DNA from: Gammaproteobacteria bacterium
Lineage (GTDB): Bacteria; Pseudomonadota; Gammaproteobacteria; Steroidobacterales; PWYM01
Length of the DNA: 64,000 nucleotides
Direction of reading: 5' to 3'
Assembly: GCA_003567475.1 (NCBI GenBank)
Contig: PWZL01000057.1
Location: 1 to 64,000, forward strand
Position numbers and translations under genes: made by a program. The notes beneath the pieces were generated by a model that was not told the origin of the DNA, did not search any database, and saw only the letters and a program-made list of their open reading frames with translations. This document shows positions 45,272 to 56,804 of this stretch, piece by piece. Positions within the stretch are counted from its first letter, which is position 1. Each line of letters starts with the position of its first letter.

Positions 45272-46070
45272 GAGGGACAGCACCCGGGCGCCGGGTTTTC
45301 ATGTGGTCATCCCGGCGCGTCACGCCTCCCAGCGGCTGCCGGGCAAACCTCTGCGGGACATTGCCGGGAGGCCCATGGTGATCCATGTCTGGATGCGTGC
45401 GCAGGCGGCTGGTGCCGATGAGGTGTGGATCGCCACCGACGATGAGCGCATCGCCGCCGTTGCCCGGCAGGCCGGGGCCGAGGTCATGCTCACCGATCCG
45501 GGGCACGCCTCCGGCACCGACCGGGTGGCCGAGGTGGCGGGCCGCCGAGGGTGGGATCCTGGCAGCGTGGTGGTCAACGTTCAGGGTGATGAGCCACTGA
45601 TTCCGCCGGCCAACATCCGCCAGGTCGCGGAGCTCTGCAGCAGCGCACCAGGGATCGCCATCGCCACGCTCGGGGTCCCCCTGGACAGCGCCGAGGCGCT
45701 TACCGACCCCAACGCCGTCAAGCTGGTGACCGCGGCCGATGGTCGGGCGCTGTATTTCAGTCGTGCGCCGATTCCCTTCGTGCGTGATGCGGGGGGCGCA
45801 GACGGGGCGAGCGGGCGGCTGCACCGACGGCATGTCGGGCTGTATGCCTATCGGGTGGCTGCGCTTCGCCAACTGGCGGCGGCTGCGCCCTGCGCGATGG
45901 AACAGGCCGAGAAGCTCGAGCAGCTGCGGGCGCTGTGGCTTGGCATGCGCATCCAGGTGGCCGATGCGGCGGAGCTCCCGCCCGCGGGGGTCGACACCCT
46001 TGAGGATCTCGAGCGCGTGCGGATCGTCGCTCAAGCCGCGGCGGCGCGCGCCGATACAGGCGGGGATTAA
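45261..46070 (+). CDS. kdsB: 3-deoxy-manno-octulosonate cytidylyltransferase
   Basis: A 269-residue CMP-Kdo synthetase. VVIPARHASQRLPGKPL binds the nucleotide, VNVQGDEPLIPP gives the metal-binding Asp, and FSRAPIPFVRD and HVGLYAYR are conserved. It activates Kdo for LPS inner core synthesis. GTG 45261 is used; it overlaps lpxK. A slightly longer N-terminus (about 12 residues) than in E. coli is present. It ends the lipid A cluster; a kinase gene follows. Confidence 0.96.
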   Translation: MADERDSTRAPGFHVVIPARHASQRLPGKPLRDIAGRPMVIHVWMRAQAAGADEVWIATDDERIAAVARQAGAEVMLTDPGHASGTDRVAEVAGRRGWDPGSVVVNVQGDEPLIPPANIRQVAELCSSAPGIAIATLGVPLDSAEALTDPNAVKLVTAADGRALYFSRAPIPFVRDAGGADGASGRLHRRHVGLYAYRVAALRQLAAAAPCAMEQAEKLEQLRALWLGMRIQVADAAELPPAGVDTLEDLERVRIVAQAAAARADTGGD

Positions 46071-46115
46071 GGGCGTCGCCATGCAGGATGCGCGGCGCGC
46101 CGGAAGGAGCGCTGC

Positions 46116-48625
46116 TTGTCCGAGACCACTACCACGCTTTTCGATGGGATGCCGTCCGGCGGCTATCCCGTTGGCGATCAGTCGCTCGGGACCATGACCA
46201 GTGTCATCCCCGATCTGCTGTTGCTGCTGGATGGGGATGGACAGGTCCTCGCCTGTCATGGCGGCGATGAGGCCCGGCTGATCCAGCCGGCGGACGCGAT
46301 TCCGGGCCGGCGGCTGGAAGACATCCTTTCCCCGGAGCTTGCGCTGCGGACGCGACAGGCCATTGCCGACGCGCGGGCCGGGGTTCGCGTTGTCCGGTTC
46401 GTCCATGAACTGGCCCAACCGGCCCGGCGATGGTTCGAGGCCCGGGTGCGGAGCATGGCTTCGGGCGCCAGCCTGGTGATGTTCCGGGATATCACGGCCT
46501 TGCGCCGGCTGATCGCGGCAGGACACCGCTCGGAGCGCCGTTATCGCGCGCTCTACCATCGTTCCCGTGATGCCGTGATGATGATGAACCGCGACGGCCT
46601 CTACGACTGTAATCCAGCCGCCCTGGCGCTGTTCGGCATCTCGTCGAAAGCAGCGCTGAAGGCGCTGCATCCCTCTGACCTCTCGCCGGCGTTTCAGCCC
46701 GACGGCCGATGTTCGCGCGCGGCGGCGCAGGGGTATCTCGACCAGGCATTCGCCGGCGGCGATGCGCGCTTCGAATGGTTACACCTGCGCTGGGACACGG
46801 GCTTGCCGGTGTATTGCGAAGTGCAGCTCAGCGCACTCGAGATCGAAGGGGAAACACTGGTCCAGGGTGTGGTGCGCGACATCAGCGCACAGGTGCGTGA
46901 TCGCCAGCGCCTGCACTCGATCTACCAGACGGTTGCCGAGGGGATCGTGCTGATGAACGCCGACGGGGGGATCGTCGAGGCCAACCCGGCGGCGGAGCGC
47001 ATCCTGGGGCTCAGCCGGGACCAGATCCTCGGGCGGACACCACGTGACCCGCGGTGGCGAGCGATCCGCGAGGATGGCAGTGATTTTCCCGGGGACCAGC
47101 ACCCGGCAAGCCTCACGTTGCAAACTGGCGAGCCTGTCCGCGGGCTGGTGCATGGTGTGCATCTGCCGGGTGGATCACTGCGCTGGATATCGGTCAGTAC
47201 TGCGCCGCTGCATGGTGAGGATGGGGCGGTGGCCGGAGTCGTCGCCAGCATGGCGGACGTCACCGAATTGCGTCGCGAGTCAGAAGCGCGGGCGGCGCAG
47301 CAGGAGGCGCTGCGTGAGGCTGCCCGACGAGCCGAAGCCGCCAATCGGGCGAAAAGCGATTTCCTGGCCAACATGTCTCACGAAATCCGCACGCCGATGG
47401 CCGCGATTCTGGGTTACGCCGAGCTGTTGGCTGAGCGGCTGCCGGTGACGACGCCTGTCGAGGCTGACAGCCCGGCGCAGATGCTGCACGCGATCCGCAG
47501 CAACGCCGAGCACCTGCTCGATGTCATCAACGACGTCCTCGATGTATCCAAGATCGAGGCCGGTCAGATGGAGGTGGAGCAGATCGAGGTCTCGCCCGTC
47601 GAGGTGGTGACCCAGGTGCTCGAAATGATGCGTCCGCGCGCGCGCGCCAGGGGGCTCTCGTTGTCCTGTGAGATGGCCACTCCGATCCCGGAGACGATTC
47701 TCAGCGATCCACTGCGCCTGCGCCAGATTCTAGTGAATCTGGTGGGCAACGCGATCAAGTTCACGGCCGCCGGCGCGGTCTGTGTGCGTCTGGGCTGTGA
47801 CGTGTCGGCGGACCGGTTACAGGTGGTCGTTCTCGATACAGGGATCGGCATGAGCGCCGAACAGCGGGCGCGGATCGCGCGATTTGAGGCGTTTTCGCAG
47901 GCCGACAGCACCATGAGTCGGCGTTACGGTGGCACCGGCCTTGGCCTTCGGATCTCCAGCACGCTGGCCACGCTGCTCGGAGGGAGTATCGCCGTCGATT
48001 CGACACCGGGCGAGGGGAGCACATTCACGCTGACCCTCACCACCGGTCCGCTGGTCGGGGTGCCACTGGTGGAGACGATCGACTGGCTAGAGACGACCAC
48101 GTTGGCACTGCCACGTCGGCAGTCGAGCGGGCGGCCGTCGATGGATGCAGGCGAGGTCGCTGCCGGCGCAGCCGCAGAGAGCCGTCCACTTGAGGGCGTC
48201 GGGATACTGCTGGCTGAGGATGGTGTCGACAATCAGCGTCTCCTATCCCACCACTTGCGCCGTGCAGGGGCCCGAGTGATGCTGGTGGAGAATGGCGCGC
48301 GCGCGGTGGCATGGATCGAGCGCGGGCACCCCGCAGTGGATCTGGTGCTCATGGATATGCAGATGCCGGAAATGGACGGCTATGCTGCCACCCAGGCGCT
48401 GCGTGGGCGTGGGTGTCGGCTGCCGATCATCGCGCTCACCGCGCACGCGCTGGCCGGTGATCGCGAGAAGTGTCTGGCCGCTGGATGCGATGACTATCTG
48501 AGCAAGCCGGTCGACCGGCGCAGCCTGGTGGATGCCTGTGGGCGCCAGCTGGCCAGGTATCGGTCGGCGATGGGGCGGGCCTCATCGAGTCGACTTGGCG
48601 AGATGCGATCCGGGGAGGAGCTCCG

Positions 48626-48629
<4 letters not shown>
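46116..48629 (+). CDS. Hybrid histidine kinase, PAS x3-HisKA-HATPase-REC
   Basis: An 837-residue cytoplasmic protein. TTG 46116 is the probable start, with GGAAGGAG six bases upstream and no in-frame ATG or GTG nearby. PAS-like units lie at about 28-130, 142-260 and 265-385. HisKA has His422 (ANMSHEIRTPM); the ATPase domain has LVNLVGNAIKFT, DTGIGM and GGTGLGL. REC has Asp747 (LVLMDMQMPEMDG) and Lys in SKPVD. No Hpt or DNA-binding output is present. The third PAS closely resembles the second PAS of the protein at 20439-23573. It is coupled to the next kinase gene (GTGA). Confidence 0.93.
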
Positions 48630-50959
<2,330 letters not shown>

Positions 50960-51029
50960 AGTCTCTATCGGTGGCGCCGATACAGCATCAGCGCGGTCGC
51001 GCAGTGAAGTCACGAGGGTTGGAACCACA

Positions 51030-51224
51030 ATGAACCTGCTGATCGTTAGTGTCGTGGTCATGCTCGCGATCGAGGCCGATATCGATGAGCCCGAATCGAG
51101 CGAGCTGTTCCAAGCCTATCCGGGCATTCTGGCGGATCAAAACGTCATCCCGCCCGAATTGTGGCCCGACTTCGAGGAGCTCGAAGAGGAACTGAAAGGC
51201 ACACCGGCGTCTGTCCCTGCCTGA
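51030..51224 (+). pseudogene. Internally deleted motA relic (64 codons)
   Basis: The frame MNLLIVSVVVMLA resembles the MotA start; it then jumps to IEADIDEPESSELF and YPGILADQ. This second part aligns with MotA residues 97-120 of the intact gene at 16585, with 14 of 24 identical residues (IEAD, D-x-P, LF, YP, LAD). The end PDFEELEEELK matches the MotA C-terminus PSFEELGEAVK (7 of 11). The helices are lost, so it cannot be a stator. An expressed mini-protein cannot be excluded because the frame is still open. The motB relic follows 11 bases later, keeping the motA-motB order. Confidence 0.75.
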
Positions 51225-51235
51225 CGGGCAGCAAA

Positions 51236-51331
51236 ATGTCGAATACCCAGCCGATCGTCATCAAGCGGATCTTCAAGGTCGACGGCCATCACGGCGGCGC
51301 GTGGCCTGGTCGAGGTGGAGTGAACCGATGA
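51236..51331 (+). pseudogene. Truncated motB relic (31 codons)
   Basis: MSNTQPIVIKRIF and GHHGGAW correspond to the first residues of the intact MotB at 17463 (MSAEQPLIIKRV and GHHGGAW), 15 identities allowing a two-residue gap. The sequence ends just before the KIAYADF helix with unrelated PGRGGVNR. Its stop TGA overlaps the ATG of the HDOD gene. The deletion therefore joined the motB start to the region just before the HDOD start. Confidence 0.75.
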
Positions 51332-52203
51332 GTACAGTGCCGCCCCGTCTCTCTGATGCGCGCGCCGCGGCATCCCTGCCTGGCATCAGCGTCGCGGTCA
51401 TCGAGCTGCTTCGCAGCATCGGCGCTGCGGAGGCTACGGCCACCGAGATCAGCGACGCGCTCAGCCGAGACCTGACGCTGACCGCGCGGGTGCTGAAGGT
51501 GGTGAATTCGGCCTACTACGGGCAGTCCCGAACCATCGCCTCGGTCGAGCGCGCGGTCGTTGTTCTCGGTTTTCCCGCGGTACGCAGCATCGCCATGGCT
51601 GCCGGCTGTTTCCGGCTGCGGCGCATGGGTGGTTCGGTCGGTGGCGTCACTCCGGAGGCGCTGCTCAGCCATGGGCTCGCGGTCGCGCTGGCCAGTCGCC
51701 ACCTCGCGCGAACTCGCCAGGGACTGTGCCGGGAAGAGGCCTTCATGGCGGGGCTGCTGCATGATTTCGGCCTGCTGCTGGAAATGCATGGCTCGCCTGC
51801 CGACTTCGCCACGCTCGCGGCCGACATGCCGATCGGAGAGGCGGCGACGCCGTCGAGCTGGCTGGCGATGGAGACGGCACTTTTCGGTGCTGCTCACGGG
51901 GAGAGAGCTGCAGGGGTGTTCGCGGAGTGGCAGTTGCCAGAACGTATCGTCGGCGCCATCGCCTGCCATCATGCGCCGTTGACGGCCGAGGATCCGCTGC
52001 GTGAACTCGCCGCCGTGGTCGCCCTGGCGGACAGCCTGGCCGCGGATGCCGAGCTGGGTTTCGCGGGTGCCTCGGAGCCTGTGACGCCGGATGATGCGGT
52101 ACTGGAGTACCTGGCCTTCGACTGGTCAGAACGGACCGACTTGCAAGACAGTGTCCGCAATGAAATGGGCAGCCTGCAGGGGATTCTGGCTGATGGCGCC
52201 TGA
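51328..52203 (+). CDS. HDOD-domain protein
   Basis: A 291-residue cytoplasmic protein made of one HDOD domain (about 10-215): LPGISVAVIELL, LTARVLKVVNSAYYG, ASVERAVVVLGFPAVRSIAM, and AFMAGLLHDFGLLLEMH. HDOD domains are non-catalytic relatives of HD phosphohydrolases that act in signalling. The ATG overlaps the motB relic stop, and the end overlaps the six-PAS GGDEF-EAL gene by 11 bases. The pair is thus coupled with a c-di-GMP enzyme. Its partner is unknown. Confidence 0.9.
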   Translation: MSTVPPRLSDARAAASLPGISVAVIELLRSIGAAEATATEISDALSRDLTLTARVLKVVNSAYYGQSRTIASVERAVVVLGFPAVRSIAMAAGCFRLRRMGGSVGGVTPEALLSHGLAVALASRHLARTRQGLCREEAFMAGLLHDFGLLLEMHGSPADFATLAADMPIGEAATPSSWLAMETALFGAAHGERAAGVFAEWQLPERIVGAIACHHAPLTAEDPLRELAAVVALADSLAADAELGFAGASEPVTPDDAVLEYLAFDWSERTDLQDSVRNEMGSLQGILADGA

Positions 52204-55200
52204 ATCGCACTGGCGTACGCTGCTGGACGCCCTGCCGGATCCGGCCTGTGTGCTCGCCAGCGATGGTGTGATCCTGACCGTCAACACCGCATGGGTGGAC
52301 TTTGCGCGAGAGAACGGTGGCGATCCGGCCGCGATCGGTCCCGGTGCGGATTATCTGGCCGCATGCGATACCGAGCAGAGGGCATTGGAGGATCATGATC
52401 CGGCGATGATGAGCGTTGCGGCGATCGTCGGCACGCTCGGTGATGTGCTGGCCGGGCGGCTGACGCAGACCGTCTGCGAGTATCCGTGTCATGCGCCGCG
52501 AATACGCCGATGGTTTCTAATGCGTGCCCGGGGTTTTGTAGCGGAGGGTGAGCGCCGCGTGCTGGTGACCCATACGGACATCACCCTCTCGCGGCGCAGT
52601 TGGGAGGATCGTCGCGAGCACCTTGAGCTGTTCGAGGCGCTGGATCATCAGCCCGGTATTGCCCTCTGGGAAATGTCGGTCAGGACGGGCCGCGTCAGCC
52701 ATTCGGCCGGTCTGTTACATCTGCTGGGGCATCCCGAAGACGGGCGCCGGACGGAGACGCCTGCTTGGCATCATCTGGTGGCCCGGGTCGAGCGCCGCAG
52801 ACTGATCGACTGGGTGGGACGGGCCCGCCAGGGGGTGATCGCCGAGCACACCTTCGCCGATGAAGTGCGCCTGCGTCACTATGCCGGCCGGCCCCTCTGG
52901 GTGCTTGCCGTCGCCCGGGTCGTCGCCTGGAGCCAGGAGGGCAGGCCGACCCGACTCGCCGGCATGGTGATCGATGTCTCATCGCGCAAGCGTCTGGAGC
53001 ACCTGCTGGCCCGCGAGCGGCGAGTCTACGAACGGCTGTCACTGATTGCCAGCAACACAGACAATCTGGTGATCTTCACCGACCGCGCCGGGCGCACGAC
53101 GTGGGTCAACGAAGGGTTCAGCCGGGCCACAGGTTTCACGCTGCAGGAGATCCGGGGCCGCAAGCCCGGTGAGCTACTGCAAGGGCCGGGGACTGACCCC
53201 GCGACAATAGGGCTGATCCGCGCAGCCGTGGCCCAGGGTGAGCCCATTACCGTGAAGCTGCTGAATTACACTAGGGACCGTCGTCCCTACGAGGTGCAGG
53301 CTGAGATCAAGCCGATTGACGGCGCTGACGGGACCGTTACCGGGTTCATGGCCGTGCAGACCGACATCACCGAACAAAGCGAGCGGGCGCGCGAGCTGCA
53401 GCGACTCTACGCGCAGCTGCATGCGCTGACCGAGCTGGTGCCGGGCGGTCTTTACCAGTATCGCATCAGCCCTGACGGCGATCATGTCATGGATTACTGC
53501 AGCGATCAGTTCCGGGAGCTCCATGGACTCGGCGAGGACGCCGATGCCGACGCCGATGTGCTGCGTCAGTTGCAGAGGCGGATTCCGGCGGATGACTACG
53601 CCACCTTGATTCGTCAGGTCGAAGGGGTGGTTGGGACTTCAGAGGCGCTGGCCTACGATTACCGTATTCTGTTACCGGACGGGGGCGAGCGGCATATCTC
53701 CGGGGTATCCCGGTCGGTCGTCCACGTAGACGGCTCGACCGTATTCCATGGTTTCGTGCGGGATGTGACCGAGCGACGGGTCATGGAAAGACGACTCAGG
53801 GAGTCACACCAGCGTTTCGCCGATATCGCCAGACTGACGCACGAGGTGCTTTGGGAAACCGATGTCGACGCGCGCTTGAGTTTCGTCAGTGACAACGTCG
53901 AGGAGATTCTGGGTTATCGTCCTGCGGACCTTGTCGGTGAGACCTTTCTGGTGCTGTGTGACCCAGAGGCGCGGGCCAGAATTCAGGAGAACATGCGCGG
54001 GGTACGCGGCCGCCGTCAGGAGTTTCGCGACTACCATCTGCCCGCACTCGATGCGGCGGGCCATCGGCGCTGGCTGGAGTTCAGCGGGACGCCATTGATC
54101 GGTGCCGATGGTGCGCTGGCCGGCTATCGGGGTTCGTTCAGCGATGTCACTTCGCGCGTAGAGACAGCCCGGAAGCTGCGCCGGAGTGAAGAACGGTTCG
54201 AGCGCGCGGTGCGCGGCAGCACCGATGGACTGTGGGACTACGCCTTTGCCAGCCGGACAATCTGGGTCTCCGCCCGGATGGACGAGCTGCTTGGTCGCCG
54301 ACCCGAGCAGGCACTTGCGGGCCATCGACCGCTGCTGAGCCTTCTTCGCAGGCTGCACCCCGGCCACCATGCCATGGTCCGGGCGGCTTGGCGCGCACAC
54401 CACGATTCGGGGCACCCTTTCGACGTCGTGGTCCAGTTGCGGGTGGGCGATTTCGACTGGCGCTGGTTCCGCATTCGCGGTGAGCTCAGTCGCCAGGAGA
54501 CCGGTGATGTGGTGCGCATGTCGGGCTCGCTTTCCGATGTGCACGAATGGCAGCAAGCCCGTGAACGCCTCGAGTGGCAAGTGCTGCATGATCCCCTGAC
54601 CGGACTCTCCAATCGCGAACTGTTCATGGACCGGGTCGGCCAGCTGATCTATCGCCAGCGCGAAGAGTCCGCATTGCGGGCCGCCGTGTTCGCCATGGAC
54701 TTCGATAGATTCAAGCAGGTCAATGATGTTCACGGGCATGCGGTGGGCGATGAACTGCTGCGGCGCATTGGTCAACGCCTGCGCGAGCAGACGTCAGGCG
54801 GCGACATCGCCTGCCGTTTCGGCGGAGACGAGTTCGCCGTACTGTTGCCGGGGGTTGGCAATGCGGAGGAGGCGAGAGTACGCGCCGAACGGCTGCATGC
54901 CGCGCTGGGCCAACCCTATGCGCTTCAGGGCGGCCTCGAGATTGTCTGCTCTGCCAGTATCGGGGTGCTGTACCTTGAGGCTGCGCGTTACGACAGCGCC
55001 GATGCCGTGCTTCGGGATGCCGATGCGGCAATGTATCAGGCCAAGGCGTCCGGCGGGCGCGTCCAGTTTTTCGACAGTCGCCTGCGCGAGCGGATGGCGC
55101 GGATGGCGCACTTGGAGCAGGGCCTGCGCCAGTGTGTCGCCAATCGTGAGTTGATGCTCCGCTACCAACCGGTGATTTCATTGGAAACCGGGCAGATCAG

Positions 55201-55963
55201 CCTGCTCGAGGCGCTGGTCCGCTGGCAGCGCCCTGGGGAAACCGAGCTCGTGCGGCCGGACGAATTCATTCCCCTGGCCGAGGAAACCGGGCTTATCGTG
55301 GGGATCGGCCGCTGGATTGCGGAGCAGGCCTGTTCGGATCTGGTGGCCATGCGCGCGCAGGAACCCGCCATGTCGGCGCTGCGGATGGCGATCAATGTCT
55401 CGCGTCGGGAACTGGTTGAGCCGGATTATGTGCCGTGGTTGCAGGCGATGGTGAAAACCCACGGGTTGCAGCCGCAGGATCTGATGCTCGAGATCACCGA
55501 GACGGCCTTCGTCGATGCGCGGTATGACATCACTGACACGGCGAAGCAGCTGCGTGATGCCGGCTTCCTGCTGGCGCTGGATGATTTTGGTACCGGACAG
55601 TCGTCGCTGAACAGCCTGCAGGAACTGCCGATCAGCGTCGTCAAGATAGACAAGAAATTCATTCGCGAACTCACCAGCCGGCAGAGTTTCATGGCGATCG
55701 TGCACGCCATCGTCACGCTCGGTCACTACCTGGAACTGCAGGTGATCGCCGAGGGCGTGGAGTCCGAGACCGAGGTGGCTGCGTTGCAGGGCATGGATTG
55801 CGCCATGGGGCAGGGATTCTTCTTTTCGCGGCCGGTGGTCTGGGAGGACATCATCGGGCTCGCGCGTTCGCGACAAGTGCGTGCGGTGCCGGATGCCCAG
55901 GGGTGTCTGGCCAACTGGCCGCGCGAAAGGGCACTGACCGCCGGAGGGTATGCCCATGGATGA
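52193..55963 (+). CDS. Six-PAS GGDEF-EAL c-di-GMP enzyme
   Basis: A 1256-residue cytoplasmic protein starting at ATG 52193. PAS-like units lie at about 5-132, 145-265, 283-395, 405-527, 540-655 and 665-785; the third has the FTDRAGRTTWVNEGF pattern. GGDEF (about 790-960) is intact: DFDRFKQVNDVHGH and RFGGDEF at 877-881. No RxxD inhibitory site precedes it. EAL (about 970-1235) has EAL at 1006-1008, NVSRRE, EITET, DDFGTGQSS, KIDKKF, EGVES and GQGFFFSRP. Both activities look possible. It overlaps HDOD genes at both ends (11 and 8 bases). Confidence 0.93.
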   Translation: MAPESHWRTLLDALPDPACVLASDGVILTVNTAWVDFARENGGDPAAIGPGADYLAACDTEQRALEDHDPAMMSVAAIVGTLGDVLAGRLTQTVCEYPCHAPRIRRWFLMRARGFVAEGERRVLVTHTDITLSRRSWEDRREHLELFEALDHQPGIALWEMSVRTGRVSHSAGLLHLLGHPEDGRRTETPAWHHLVARVERRRLIDWVGRARQGVIAEHTFADEVRLRHYAGRPLWVLAVARVVAWSQEGRPTRLAGMVIDVSSRKRLEHLLARERRVYERLSLIASNTDNLVIFTDRAGRTTWVNEGFSRATGFTLQEIRGRKPGELLQGPGTDPATIGLIRAAVAQGEPITVKLLNYTRDRRPYEVQAEIKPIDGADGTVTGFMAVQTDITEQSERARELQRLYAQLHALTELVPGGLYQYRISPDGDHVMDYCSDQFRELHGLGEDADADADVLRQLQRRIPADDYATLIRQVEGVVGTSEALAYDYRILLPDGGERHISGVSRSVVHVDGSTVFHGFVRDVTERRVMERRLRESHQRFADIARLTHEVLWETDVDARLSFVSDNVEEILGYRPADLVGETFLVLCDPEARARIQENMRGVRGRRQEFRDYHLPALDAAGHRRWLEFSGTPLIGADGALAGYRGSFSDVTSRVETARKLRRSEERFERAVRGSTDGLWDYAFASRTIWVSARMDELLGRRPEQALAGHRPLLSLLRRLHPGHHAMVRAAWRAHHDSGHPFDVVVQLRVGDFDWRWFRIRGELSRQETGDVVRMSGSLSDVHEWQQARERLEWQVLHDPLTGLSNRELFMDRVGQLIYRQREESALRAAVFAMDFDRFKQVNDVHGHAVGDELLRRIGQRLREQTSGGDIACRFGGDEFAVLLPGVGNAEEARVRAERLHAALGQPYALQGGLEIVCSASIGVLYLEAARYDSADAVLRDADAAMYQAKASGGRVQFFDSRLRERMARMAHLEQGLRQCVANRELMLRYQPVISLETGQISLLEALVRWQRPGETELVRPDEFIPLAEETGLIVGIGRWIAEQACSDLVAMRAQEPAMSALRMAINVSRRELVEPDYVPWLQAMVKTHGLQPQDLMLEITETAFVDARYDITDTAKQLRDAGFLLALDDFGTGQSSLNSLQELPISVVKIDKKFIRELTSRQSFMAIVHAIVTLGHYLELQVIAEGVESETEVAALQGMDCAMGQGFFFSRPVVWEDIIGLARSRQVRAVPDAQGCLANWPRERALTAGGYAHG

Positions 55964-56789
55964 CACGCCGTCCGCCGTCGCCACGGGAGCAGGAGGGCGG
56001 CCGCGCCGCCTGCCAACTCTCGAGGTCGCGACCAGTCAGCTGATGATTTATCTCCGCGATCCCGATGTTTCCGACCAGCGGGTCCTGTCTTTACTGCAGT
56101 TGGACGTCGCGCTGTCGAGCACCGTACTGGCGGTTGCCAACTCGCCCTTCTACGGTCTGCCGCGGCGGGTCGAGTCGCTGCATCAGGCGCTGCGGGTGCT
56201 CGGCTTCAACGCGTTGTGCAATCTCATCTACGCAGCGACCATCCAGCGCTTGTTTCGTCAGGGACGAATCTGTTCCGGTTTCGATGCCAAATGCCTCTGG
56301 TATCACGCCTCCACTACCGCAGCTGCCGCACGTCGGCTGGCCTTGCACGTCGGTGGTATCGATCCCCAGCAGGCGTTCCTTGCCGGGCTGTTGCATGACA
56401 TTGGTCATATCGTCGAGATCCAGATGGATCGCGAGGCCTATTGCAGCGTACTCGGTCAGGCGCCGGAGGCGTGGTTGCTGGCCGAGCGCGGGGCATTCGG
56501 TGAGGATCACACCCGGATCGGGGCCGACGCCTTACGGCTCTGGCGGTTTCCGGACTGGGCGGTCGAACTGGTGGCGTCGCATCACACGCCGGTGGTTGAC
56601 GCGGGGCCTGAGGCGGCTCTGCTGAGAGTCTGTCAGTTGGCAGACAGCCTGTCGGCAGGACTGCCGGGAAGCTTCGAGCGTGATCTGTCGCCGGAGTTGC
56701 TCGGCTCGCGCGCTGCAGCGCTGGGCCTGACTGAGGCGCTGGTCGAGACTGTGCGCGCTCAGGTGTTGCTGGAATGTCCGGTCATCTAG
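55956..56789 (+). CDS. HDOD-domain protein (second)
   Basis: A 277-residue cytoplasmic HDOD protein. LPTLEVATSQLMIYL opens the domain; LSSTVLAVANSPFYG, SLHQALRVLGFNAL and AFLAGLLHDIGHIVEIQ follow. ATG 55956 has GGAGGG seven bases upstream and is preferred over ATG 55950. It overlaps the GGDEF-EAL gene by 8 bases and is followed 15 bases later by the EAL-HDOD gene. It is only distantly similar to the first HDOD protein. Confidence 0.9.
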   Translation: MDDTPSAVATGAGGRPRRLPTLEVATSQLMIYLRDPDVSDQRVLSLLQLDVALSSTVLAVANSPFYGLPRRVESLHQALRVLGFNALCNLIYAATIQRLFRQGRICSGFDAKCLWYHASTTAAAARRLALHVGGIDPQQAFLAGLLHDIGHIVEIQMDREAYCSVLGQAPEAWLLAERGAFGEDHTRIGADALRLWRFPDWAVELVASHHTPVVDAGPEAALLRVCQLADSLSAGLPGSFERDLSPELLGSRAAALGLTEALVETVRAQVLLECPVI

Positions 56790-56804
56790 TCCGGATCGCC
56801 GGCC

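Noticed and set aside
46081..46115. ATG at 46081 as start of the hybrid kinase after kdsB
   Set aside because: It is not in the kinase frame; the TTG at 46116 has a good Shine-Dalgarno sequence and fits the frame.
50966..50982. Hairpin TATCGG-TGGCG-CCGATA after the membrane hybrid kinase
   Set aside because: Six-bp stem without T-run; such short palindromes are common by chance at this GC content.
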